This document shows, piece after piece, positions 55,332-64,000 of a stretch of DNA of 64,000 bases. Position numbers and translations under genes: made by a program. The DNA comes from Arctopsyche grandis (taxonomy: Eukaryota > Arthropoda > Insecta > Trichoptera > Hydropsychidae): assembly GCF_051622035.1 (NCBI RefSeq), contig NC_135364.1, forward strand, positions 23,624,501-23,688,500, written 5' to 3'. The notes beneath the pieces are model-generated. The model had not been told where the DNA came from, searched no databases, and saw nothing but the letters and a program-made list of their open reading frames with translations. Position 1 is the first letter of the stretch. Each line of letters starts with the position of its first letter.

Positions 55332-58144
55332 TTAGAAGTCGCTTATTTCCGCGTCGGTTTCGGCATTTTTACACGTAAAGGGATTTCTCAACCAGGAACA
55401 AAAGGATCTGTCATGCTGATGCTTGTATTTGGCAGTTGTATGAGCTCTGTTACCTCCGTGTCCATGCGACCTGTGCGCTTTTCTTATAGAGAAGGAATCG
55501 ATGCTGGAGCTTTCGCTGTCTCGTACCACGCTGTCGTATCCTGATTCTGCTCTTCTGGATATGGCTGCTGGACTGTGCTTAGAAGTTCTGGGTGTGGAGT
55601 CGTGGCCGCTGTCGTACCCATCAGGCTTGCTCATGATTTTCGTCGAGCTCAAGCCGGAACTGATACTCATCAAGCGTTGATTCGATAAAGGTTCTATAGT
55701 GATGGGTAGAACGTGTGTTGTTTTTTCGATCATCTCGTTCCGAAGTGGTCTCACTTCCAAATGAAGCGAAGCTTTTTTAGATTCGTCGTATAGTAGCATG
55801 TCGCTCTCACAGTTCATGGTACTGTTCCCGTTGAGTCTGGATTCTTCTTTTAAATTAGGATTCGAAGCACCGTCTGGATGTCTGAGAGCTGCTATGTTCA
55901 TGTGTTGCTCTGTGGTGAGTTTGGAATAGCGTTGAAACCTTCTGGCTAAAGGTTTATCAGGGAAAAAGTTTTGATTGTCAGTTGAAAAGTTCAATTCGTG
56001 CCAATCGAGCGCTGATCCAGGTCTCGATATGTTCTGTTTGCAATTTTCGCAAAAATTCTCTTGTGGTTTGTATGCAGGTTCACTGTATATCGAACTGTTG
56101 CAGTGAAAGTCATCTCCTCCGTATAGCATATCCGATAATGATAAAGATTGGCTGTAAGTTTGAGGTAACTTCAAATTCTGCTGGGATACGTTTCGATAGG
56201 TAGGTGAATTCTCAACGTTCGCCATTGCCAGCCTCGATTGGTACAGCTCGTGCAGTTTTGCTAATTCACTAAATTTTTTATCTTGCGATTCTAACTCTCT
56301 AAAGGAATTGAGGTATTTTTGGCTATTTCCGTAGTCTTTATTATCGTAATCGTTATTGCTATGAAAATTATACGCCTTCTTAAGGTAAGGATTAGAATGT
56401 ATCTGTCTTTCTATATCACTAAACACAGACATGGAATCAGTGAAGGTCGAAACTACAGTTAGATTCTCTTGACTTAATATTCTCAAAGGATGTTCTACTA
56501 TGTGTCCTTGATCTACTTCCGGCAATGGATTTTCTCTTATGCCCATACAATAAGCTATATCTTCTTCGGTGACTTGAAGGCAAGAGTCTTGCATAGGAAC
56601 CGGTTCGAGTGGTTCTTCGACCTCGATAATCTCAAGAATTTCGTCATCGTCTTCGATAGGTCCTTTGCTCATGCCGTTTGCGTCTATTTCACGACTGTGA
56701 TTCGAAATGAGATCATCGTTCATTCTCAAACGTTCCTTGAGCCGGACGTCTAAACTTTCCATGGATACTTCTCGACTACTTAGAGGTTGTATGAGAGGTA
56801 GAGCAGGTGGAATTTCAGCCATTTCTTCACTATCATCATCTTCATCAGCTTCTGCACTCAAACAAGGACCTCTCTGCATTCCTCTTTCATTACTTTTATC
56901 TAATTCTCCGTCTTCTTCACTTATTGTATTAGGATTAATAACATTTTTCAATCCTGTCCTAATGACGGATTCTTCTATTAAATTAGATTTAGTTGCATTT
57001 TTGACTAGGGGTGCTATTTTATCCGAACTATCATAATCGTCACAAGTTTTGAACTGTGTCAACTCTTTATACACGGTCGGTTGTTGTAACTTACTCTCCA
57101 GTTTCGGAGATAGTTTCCTTTGAATTTGAGTGGTTTGATTTTCGACCCATTTGCGTATCATGCTCTTCTTATGGCTGTCCATGTAGCCATATCCGATGCT
57201 TTCCCCCCCGTGACTTACTAATAGTTCTGCTTGGAGTGGTACGCTCGGAGCTTGCATGGGTCCGTCGACCCAAGTCTCCTTCTTTTTAACGTGATTGACT
57301 TCTTTCATGAAATGTCTCGCTTCGGCCACTTTCGATTTGGATATTCTGGGTCCGTCGATCCACTGCTCGTCACTGCTCGACGGTGGTAATAATTTATTAG
57401 AACCCTCGTCTGCGCTCGAGTGTTTTGACGGGTTTTTTCTTAGGGGGGATGATTTGGGCGTGAGTGCGTGCGATGGAGAAGATTTGACGGAATTCGAGGA
57501 TTGGATAATGGTTTTTATGGGGGAGCCTTTTGGCGTTAATGCCTTGTGAGTGGGACTCCTCTCCTCGACCACCCTCTGTAATGTTGGCACTTTGCTGTAT
57601 TTTTGCTCGGCATTAGAGCCTTTTAAAATCTTTCCCATTGAGCATCGATTATCTCCCGAGTTCAGATTTGGAATGTAGACCGGAGGATGCTCCCCATCGG
57701 TTGCATCGTCTGTATGACCCATGTATATGACAGTGTCTGCTGATAGGTCACTGCTCGATGGGTCTGGTTCGCTGCTGCTGGCTGCCTTTGGAGCTTCTTC
57801 TCCTGAACTGCCTCCAGAGCCGGAATTGAGAGTCGGGTTGAATTTAATCTTACGTCTCCGCATCCTGTGTATCCTTGAGGCAAGTTGTACCGTTGTCAGG
57901 GTGTCTGTGTAGTTCTGCATGTTCGGCGACACGTGTACGATCATGGCCGCGTGGCAAGTTAGAGAGCCGAGACACTCTTTTAGCACGTGAGTCACGTTGT
58001 GGTCCCTGTAGGGCAAGTGTTTCTGGCCGTTGAAAATTGCCAACAAAATGTTACCCAGACCGGATAATGGGATTCCGCCGCTAGACTTTCCCCGGTCCGA
58101 GTTTCCCAGATCAATCAAATGAAGCCTGCTGCGACCGCCGGCAA
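55332..58144 (-). CDS. KIF26/VAB-8-type kinesin-like protein, last exon (end of motor plus tail)
   Basis: This 2.8-kb exon encodes about 937 residues and the stop. The acceptor is TTTTGTTGCAG, with a split codon (G from the previous exon, TT here) restoring Val before AGGRSRLHLIDLGNSD. That segment is the switch II region, with DLGNSD where active kinesins have DLAGSE. It is followed by LPYRDHNVTHVLKECLG (canonical YRDSKLT-LL--SLGG) and MIVHVSP, then LASRIHRMRRRK at the end of the motor. The remaining ~830 residues are low-complexity Ser/Asp/Glu-rich tail. Two WIDGP/WVDGP motifs sit about 50 residues apart with a basic AEARHFMKEVNHVKKKE stretch between them. Acidic clusters (DEDDDSEEMAEIPP, DDDEILEIIEVEEP) and a Cys-containing FCSWLRNPFTC near the C-terminus follow. 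KIF26/VAB-8 proteins are microtubule-binding, reportedly ATPase-deficient kinesins with roles in axon/cell migration and signalling. The apparent first Met (58220) is intronic. Confidence 0.93.
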
Positions 58145-58434
58145 CTGCAACAAAATCAAATGAAATGCATTGAAAATTCGCTTGCAAGCAATGAATGGAT
58201 ATATTTGTTTTTTTTTTCAAGTAAAAAGTACCTAAATATAAATTATATATTATATATTTTAAATTAATTTACATAACATACTATGATACCTACAAGTCTA
58301 TTATAAAGGTATATGTTTATATGTAGAATCTTGCACAATATATATAGGCAGACTCATAATAAAAAGATAATACTAGTAAAAAATCGTATATGGTTCATCG
58401 AAGTCCCTTGATAGATATGTATATGTAAATAGTG

Positions 58435-58499
58435 CATATGTTACAGTTGAAGTGTACATATCTTCCAGTTGTAATATATTTTGACAAGTTGGAATATAT
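58435..58499. repeat. intronic inverted-repeat block, outer left arm
   Basis: GTTACAGTTGAAGTGTACAT, CAGTTGTAATATATTTTGAC and AGTTGGAATATAT. It is complementary to 59413-59470 and similar to the arms of 58942-59142. It is cut on its right side by the SINE. Confidence 0.85.
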
Positions 58500-58941
58500 A
58501 GCCAGCAGTATGGTTGGTTTATGTTTAGCACCGAGAGGCTACTGGCTTCAATCCCGTACTAATCTTTAATGCTGCTAGTCAGACTTGGATATTTGTGACT
58601 CAAGTCGATCTTTCCGTATCAGAGTTTGCCAATTTATCTGATTTCATTGTTGAAACGGTTCCTCCATTAAATTGGCAAAAACCATCTTACCCAAAAATCT
58701 GAATTTGATTTATGTACAATACGTAAAAAATTATGAACAAGTCTAAATCCATAGATGTCTCAATGGATTTATTAATTAATTAATTAATTATTAGATTCGT
58801 GTTCTTCAACCTCTCGAAATACAGCGATTCATGTAATAAAAATGCTGCAATGTTCGTAATCAATTGTCTAGGGAGGCGCATTGGGGTTTACCTGTTAGGC
58901 CTTCCTGGTATATATCTATGTAAAAATAAAATAAAATATTT
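58500..58941 (+). mobile_element. tRNA-derived SINE in the kinesin intron, full length
   Basis: GCCAGCAGTATGG head (box A degraded) and GGCTTCAATCCC box-B-like. Core GACTTGGATATTTGTGACTC, GAAACGGTTCCTCCATTAAA and CATAGATGTCTCAATGGATT. The hairpin TCTAGGGAGGC...GCCTTCCTGG has loop GCATTGGGGTTTACCTGTTAG, and the tail is AAAATAAAATAAAAT. It lies antisense to the host gene. Confidence 0.92.
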
Positions 58942-59142
58942 CATCTAACCTGGTACCAACTACCGTTATAGTTGAAGTGTGTTTTCTCAGTTGTAATATA
59001 TGTACATATGTTGACTAATTGAAATATATTCTGTCTAACCCACGTAAGTTGATTCATATAGTGAATTATGTACATTCCAACTGGTCAAAATATATTACAA
59101 CTGAAAATACAGTTCAGTTATAAATTCGTACCAGGTTAGATG
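58942..59142. mobile_element. 201-bp MITE-like inverted repeat in the kinesin intron
   Basis: The ends CATCTAACCTGGTAC and GTACCAGGTTAGATG are exact complements. The arms continue with gaps through TTGAAGTGTGTTTTCTCAGT and TGTAATATAT on the left, and the complementary ACTGAAAATACAGTTCAGTT and ATATATTACA on the right. No clear target duplication. The interior block is shared with the arms at 58435-58499 and 59413-59470. Confidence 0.85.
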
Positions 59143-59412
59143 GAGATGTTAGGTTTTCGTGAAAACGTCACTCGATCAGTAAATTGAGTTGGAAAGTCAC
59201 ATTTTTGCTTTGAGCACATTTTTCGTAATACGGTACTCATTATTTTTATTCGTAATACCTAGCAAATGTTGTATTTTAAAACATTCGTAAAAACAGCAGA
59301 GCTGTCAAAACTTAACTGTTATATTACAACTAATGTACATTGTTGAAAGTGTATTTAAGTTTGTAGATTAATAATTTAATAATTGATTTGCATTCGAATA
59401 TGAAAAACCTAA

Positions 59413-59470
59413 GGCGCCAGTTGGAACATATTACAACTGAAGATACACTTTGACTGTAACACATACACCA
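59413..59470. repeat. intronic inverted-repeat block, outer right arm
   Basis: CCAGTTGGAACATATTACAA, CTGAAGATACACTTTGAC and TGTAAC are the reverse complement, with a few changes, of 58435-58499. Confidence 0.85.
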
Positions 59471-59642
59471 TATATACATTCATATTATTGCTTATGTTCC
59501 GTTCTATTATGTACACAGTTTCATATTGAATAAAAATGTTATCAAATGGGTTGGTTTCATTAGAAAAAATATCATCTATCTGTAAATTGAATGTATCTAG
59601 AGAGCAAAAAAATAATTTATTACTTAAAAAGAAGTACAATAC

Positions 59643-59861
59643 CTGCACCCTTTTGTCCGACGCTGTATTGGTATACGTGCAACGTATACAGGAGATGGCT
59701 GTCTCTTCCTTCTTCCTTTCCAGGGCCTCTGTTTGCGAGGGCCGCGTCCAAAAAGAAGGCTGCCTTCTCCGCATTCTGTACTCGCAATTCAGATTGATTT
59801 TGCAGTTGAGTGCCGAACAGGGGATCGTCACGCAAGTATACACCCGGAGATTGCTCCGTAT
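59643..59861 (-). CDS. KIF26/VAB-8-type kinesin-like protein, internal motor exon
   Basis: A 219-nt exon with acceptor CGCTTGGACAG (59862-59863) and donor GTATTG (59642-59641). It completes an Asp codon with the previous exon and supplies the G of a Val codon to the next. The product reads [16 protein letters not shown], then [18 protein letters not shown] and [18 protein letters not shown]. The last segment occupies the switch I position. Conventional kinesins have N-x-x-SSRSH followed by F-T/V-I; here only a short DSH precedes LLYTLHVYQ. Loss of the SSRSH residues that contact nucleotide fits the KIF26 subfamily, regarded as ATPase-deficient. The LHVYQY motif continuing into AGGRSRLHLIDLG across the intron is characteristic. 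Confidence 0.9.
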
Positions 59862-59951
59862 CTGTCCAAGCGAAACACGAAAATTGCCATCAAAATGAGA
59901 ATCTGTATGAGTTTTCCTATATATTATATAATATATAGAAGTGTAGCCAAC
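59862..59951 (-). other. 90-bp intron of the kinesin-like gene
   Basis: Donor GTTGGC after CCACAG (59951-59950) and acceptor CGCTTGGACAG. The minus-strand reading continues in the same phase across it, while the intron itself has stops in that frame (ATATAA-type). Confidence 0.85.
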
Positions 59952-60149
59952 CTGTGGCATGCGCTGCTAACAAGTCTCGCAACTGGTTGGTATGTCCGCA
60001 TAGTTCTACGGCACTTGCTCTGACGGAAAATCTCGTACCGCAGCGAGCGCGACGTTCGGCTATGCCTCGGAAAAGCCACGATATTGCACAGGGGATGGCA
60101 CCTAAGCCTCCCGGTGTCGCGGCACTTCCCACCATTGTGTAGGATTTTC
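59952..60149 (-). CDS. KIF26/VAB-8-type kinesin-like protein, P-loop exon
   Basis: A 198-nt exon with acceptor GAAATTTTTAG at 60151-60150 and donor CACAG/GTTGGC. It starts by completing a Gly codon and continues [20 protein letters not shown], so the Walker A motif ends GKSYTM (canonical GKTxTM). It then has [32 protein letters not shown] and LAAHATD. The [20 protein letters not shown] part occupies the place of the conventional V-S-x-LEIYNE-x-I-RDLL. The exons encoding the N-terminal part of the motor and the first residues of the P-loop lie beyond the right edge. No earlier exon could be recognised in 60150-64000. Confidence 0.9.
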
Positions 60150-62057
60150 CTAAAAATTTCAAAAAAAAAGAGAACGTTTTGAATGCAATTTCAGCAGAAA
60201 GTTGTCTCGTTGAAATGAATGAAAATGCAAAAAAATAATCTTCAAAGTTTTGTTAGTGGGTTTCGTGTTTAAAAATTCATAGTTTTTTCAATGCTATTAC
60301 TTTTTGGTGGAAACCACTTTGAACGCTTTTCACTTTTGGAATAAATCGCTTTTGTGGTGAGTAAAGAGCGCTCTCTTAACATGGTTGGAAATTAAATGGG
60401 GAAACTTTAACTCACAACCCGGAGAGATTGGATTGAGAGTAAAGCTCGCACGCTCAATGAAAGGAGCTTTTATCTGTTTTTTTTTTCTTTTTTTAAATTT
60501 AAGGGTAAATAATTTTGGAAACTCTAAACGAGATATTTTTTTTACTGGCCTCTTATTATCAAATATATCAAAGTAAATATGGTTTTGGTATAATTCTAAT
60601 GAATTACATATACATATATTGTATGTATGTAATAACTCTTAATATAAACGTATTTTTAAATCGTAAATTATTCTAAGTTTAATTTCTATGTAGAAACGTA
60701 ATGTAAAAACATATAATATTCCATAAATAAGAATATTTAAAAATCATATAAAATAAACAAATGAAATGTCTATAAATGAAAAATTGACGGAAAGCATAAT
60801 ATTCCTTATTTTCATTTGGGTAATTCAATCATAAATAGTAATAAAATATGTAAATTTCTGAAGTCTTTTTTATTACAAACTTTTTATAAGCTTCATTTTG
60901 TTAGTTCAGCAAGATTATTGCCCGTCAAAAATTTGCGGTCTGATTTTAAACCATTTTCACTCTTTAAATCGCTTTGATATTTTATCGATATACTGGGGGG
61001 GGGGGAGCTAGTATTGAAGTAAGCTAAATAAAAGTAAAATGTCTTCGACAATGAAGCTAGGAGAGCTCAATAATTAATGATAAAATTAAAATTACATCGG
61101 AATCTTGTGTCAAATCGAAGCGATGACAGCTAAATCTATCCAAAAGTGACTTTCTACCACCCCTCAAAAATTCAATTAAACTGTGGGAAAAGTTACTATT
61201 TTCTCTCTCATCCCATATAAATTTAATATTTCCAGGTAATATGGTTTATCATATACGTTTTTCATTTACTAATAGATTAATTCTGACATATTTCTACTCA
61301 AAATATTATTCGTGTGTCTGACAGGTATGTGTGAACTTTTCATATTAAATTAATTTAATGACATTTTATATGAAATGAATTTAGATTATCGTGGAATGCA
61401 TTTATACGAACAGTGAATTGTTATGCGAGAATCATCGCGGTAGACGGGGTCGGAAAAGTTTGTCAATTTTCCCGAATCTGCGAAGGAACATGACAAATCT
61501 TTTGCGTAGCTTTCACGTCGACCCGAGCAGGGTACGCGATTTACATCGCGTAATCATCAATTTACATGCAAACTCGGCTTGTTGAAGACGCAAAACGGTG
61601 CATGTCTGCACATCCGACCCCAGCCACCCCTCGGGCGAATCTGCAGGTAGAGAACGGCTCAAGCAAAAGGATTGCAGGGTGGCTGCTTGTCCCATCCACC
61701 ACCGTCGTTTGGCTAACGAACGGAAGCAAAAGAAAACGTCCCCAACTTTTACCCGAGAGGTATAAAAAAGTATTTGATGATATGTGAGGACGGCATTTTT
61801 GTTCGGCCTTTGAAGTTTTTAATATTTGTTTTGACATCGTATGACATCATATAGCTTCGAACTCACTTAGCGGACGATAAAATTTTCTATAAGATAAAAT
61901 CGATCGTTACTCCTTTAAGAAATAAATCTTCTATAGGGATTATTTAATTTTCATTATAGTGATTTAAATTTAATCATTGATATAATATAATAGTACGATT
62001 GGTGTTTAAGTTTTACATCATTAAGTTGTGTGTTATAACTACATATACATATGTATA
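60150..62057 (-). other. upstream intron of the kinesin-like gene (part 1), with a GC-richer island at 61390-61800
   Basis: Mostly AT-rich, no recognisable exon. The island at 61390-61800 has ORFs of 60-91 codons on both strands, none kinesin-like. Being inside an intron near the P-loop exon, it could be an intronic regulatory element. Confidence 0.5.
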
Positions 62058-62745
62058 TGCAAGATTATTCTCCAATCCTTTGTCTTCTCGCTTGCTTTTC
62101 AATTCGCGTGTGAGAAGTAAGCTAGAGTATAATGCGATTGTGTGGAATCCGCATGAAGCAAATTACTCTCTGATGATTGAGAAAGTGCAAAAAGCATTTC
62201 TTCGTTTCCTATATAGGAAAGAATATGGGTATTACCCATATCTCTACCCCACTCCTTTCCTTTTGGGCATGCTTGGGTATAATTCCCTTGAATTTGGAGA
62301 AACTTCTCATTAATTCGTTTCGTTCTCCTGCTCTTACGTGGTAATACGTCATGCCCGTTGTTGGAAATTACTCTAACCCATTTATCTGGTAGTCTGCGCT
62401 CATCATTGTTTTCATGATTGATTGTGATTTATGAGTGAAATTTTGATTAACTCTCTTCCATTTGGGCCTTACAGGGATGTTTTGTATTTGTAGTTGTTTC
62501 TTACATATTTATTGAAACTGGCTGTAGGTGCAAGGCATTCCTTATGCTATATTTTATTTGATATTTTTACTTTATCTGTTATTATTAAATGCTATTTTTT
62601 ATGTTTATGTATGAATGTATTTATGTTTATGTTTAATTGTTATTTTGTTTTTTTTCTTTTTTGCGTTATATTTTTTGACCATTGTGGCGCTTTAGGAATT
62701 CCTGTTATGCCACAATGGTCTGTTTAAAATAAATAAATAAATATG
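62058..62745 (+). mobile_element. jockey-superfamily LINE, 5'-truncated and internally deleted
   Basis: ORF2 sequence (RLFSNPLSSRLLFNSRVRSK, WNPHEANYSLMIEKVQKAFL, EYGYYPYLYPTPFLLGMLGY) with the LELRR frameshift. A deletion of about 200 bp then removes most of the ORF C-terminus. The 3' UTR and hairpin GACCATTGTGGC...GCCACAATGGTC (62677-62720) and an AAATAAATAAATAAAT tail follow. From 62130 to 62328 it is almost identical to 29113-29310. It is antisense to the host gene. Confidence 0.88.
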
Positions 62746-63084
62746 TATATGAATGTGGTATAGTATTCAGAAGTACATATAATCGAACAAACTTTGTTTT
62801 TTTTGTATTATATGTTTCATTTATCAATAATAATTTAAAATTAAAACAAATTATTACATAAAATTTTTGAAATCAATTAAAATACATTTTATTGAGTATT
62901 ATGGTAGATTTATACTAGGATGAATCATGGTTTCGATTCTCTACCGAATGAAGCTAAATGTAACAATATATACAGTAATAGATCAATTAATTGATTTTAC
63001 GATATTTTTAATGTCTATTTTGAATTGATTCGGAACACCTTTTATAGTTTTTCAAGGGTGATAAATGAAAGGAGGGTATTATTA
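62746..63084. other. AT-rich intronic spacer
   Basis: No feature supported. Confidence 0.5.
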
Positions 63085-63500
63085 TATTATAAATCGAAAA
63101 AATATGAATTTAATGTTGAAATGGCAATAGGCAAACTATGTGGCTAGAAAAATGGACGAAGGGTGGCTAAAATAAGTCATAGAATAGATTATTATCAAAT
63201 AAGTGTAGAACGTATGCTTGGCATAACGAGAAGAGGTAGAAAATAGAATACGTGGGTGACAAGTATGAAAAAGGTGGTTGATGTAATTATAAGAGTAAAG
63301 AGATTGAAATGACTAACTATGGACGAAAGAAGTGATCGAATGGTGCTCGAGAGAATGTTAAAGGGTAAAAAGAAGACCGCAAGGAAAATGGGTAGATGAA
63401 ATTAGGAAAATGTGTGGGGTGAGATGGATGAGAGTTGCGCAAAATAGAGTGTTGGAGAGGCCTTCATCCAGCAATGGATGGCAAATGGCTGTAAATGAAA
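63085..63500 (+). pseudogene. RTE-like LINE ORF2 C-terminal remnant
   Basis: MLGITRRGRK-like codons, then VKRLK and, near the end, GKWVDEIRKMCGVRWMRVAQ followed by ERPSSSNGW. It is the same region as 52430-52955, with part of the middle duplicated or shuffled (the VAR-MDEG and KW-type blocks appear before the MLG block). The copy is heavily mutated. Confidence 0.7.
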
Positions 63501-63514
63501 GCTTTGATATGGAA

Positions 63515-63558
63515 ATTAATATACATATACATATGTACATATGTATATGTATATTAAT
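63515..63558. repeat. perfect 44-bp palindrome
   Basis: The 44 bases starting ATTAATATACATATACATAT are exactly self-complementary with no spacer. It immediately follows the RTE-like remnant. Confidence 0.95.
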
Positions 63559-63929
63559 CGGAGTTATGTACATACATAGAAAGGTTAGAATCAGTTTCAG
63601 ATATTTCTGAATCATTGGTATTTGAATTTTTGCACAGAATATCGACTTCTGTACCATCAAGATTATTGGTGTTGAAGCATTTCTTAAAAGAGTACTCCAA
63701 TATTGATTCCGGAAGTGATTTATTTTAGCTTACAAAAAGGTGTCAATAGATTATCTATTCGCAAATAAACCTCATACCATATCCATAAATAATCCACAAA
63801 TTGTTAATATGTACATATTTATGGGATTTTTTTTTTTTAGAATTATCTAGATGTTTTATTGCATGAAAAAATCTAAGTTTTCAACACTATGTTCTTTCCC
63901 GATGAGAAAGAGTAGTCTGTATTTAAAAT
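63559..63929. other. AT-rich intronic spacer
   Basis: No feature supported. Confidence 0.4.
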
Positions 63930-64000
63930 TAGATCAGGTTTGTCGAGTGGTCGTCTATCTGTACCAGCGTCTGTGTCTGTGGAGAGATTAAGCTTCTCGG
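63930..64000 (+). pseudogene. possible hAT transposase C-terminal fragment at the right edge
   Basis: In one plus-strand frame the last bases encode LSSGRLSVPASVSVERLSFS. The P-A-S-x-x-x-ER-x-FS pattern is the start of the hAT dimerisation domain (usual P-x-S-x-x-x-ERxFS). The window ends there, so this rests on about 15 residues. A kinesin exon on the minus strand is the alternative, but that frame contains no motor motif. Confidence 0.3.

Larger units (their letters stand above)
58145..59642 (-). other. intron of the kinesin-like gene
   Basis: The donor GTATTG follows ...GGTGCAG and the acceptor is TTTTGTTGCAG. It carries a full-length SINE (antisense to the gene) and alternating inverted copies of a ~60-bp AT-rich block. 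Confidence 0.88.

Noticed and set aside
58145..58220. Met at 58220 as start of the kinesin-like protein
   Set aside because: It lies upstream of a good splice acceptor. The motor continues in phase from two upstream exons, so the first 25 codons of that ORF are intron.
61391..61837. Additional kinesin exon in the 61.4-61.8 kb island
   Set aside because: The minus-strand frames contain no kinesin motor motif and no phase-matching splice sites were evident.

Overview
The window looks like AT-rich, transposon-dense insect nuclear DNA. It has introns with GT..AG boundaries, tRNA-derived SINEs, several LINE clades, hAT, piggyBac-like and Helitron-like elements, and abundant TACATA/TATGTA tracts. 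I cannot assign an insect order from sequence alone. No bacterial-style operons, CRISPR arrays or functional tRNA/rRNA genes are visible.

Only one host gene is convincingly present, on the minus strand at the right: the last three visible coding exons of a KIF26/VAB-8-type kinesin-like protein (60149-59952, 59861-59643, 58144-55332). The splice sites are phase-consistent. The exons encode the P-loop half of the motor, the rest of the motor with degenerate switch regions, and an ~830-residue tail ending at a stop at 55332. The first motor exons must lie beyond 64000, so 60150-64000 is intron. A possible poly(A) signal lies near 54961.

The remaining ~55 kb (1-54960) is gene-poor. It holds (a) islands of apparently single-copy, GC-richer DNA (for example 5046-5830, 7040-7470, 18420-19110, 24240-24720, 27290-27720, 34050-34600, 37800-38420, 40860-41180, 43260-43990, 45290-45720, 50020-50530) with no recognisable coding content; (b) AT-rich spacer with (TA)n and (CATA)n microsatellites; and (c) mobile elements. 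I resolved three hAT-type elements with exact 8-bp target duplications (3818-4528, 11214-12014, 30726-31466) and a fourth with a near-match (38613-39258). There are also a decayed piggyBac-type element (3094-3746), TTAA-flanked MITEs (6542-6828, 33153-33598), two Helitron-like families, a long-TIR element (27944-28377), a jockey-superfamily LINE with a 3' hairpin, a second Jockey-type LINE, RTE-like and CR1-like LINE pieces, and about 15 copies or pieces of a tRNA-derived SINE.

The most interesting observations are relationships between elements. The SINE and the hairpin LINE end in a similar 3' stem-loop whose loop is conserved while the stem is replaced by a different, still complementary, stem; this suggests the LINE machinery mobilises the SINE. 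One locus (32635-33961) is a three-level nest: Helitron, then an 8-bp-TSD TIR element, then a TTAA MITE. The KIF26 intron carries alternating inverted copies of a ~60-bp block that should fold in the pre-mRNA.
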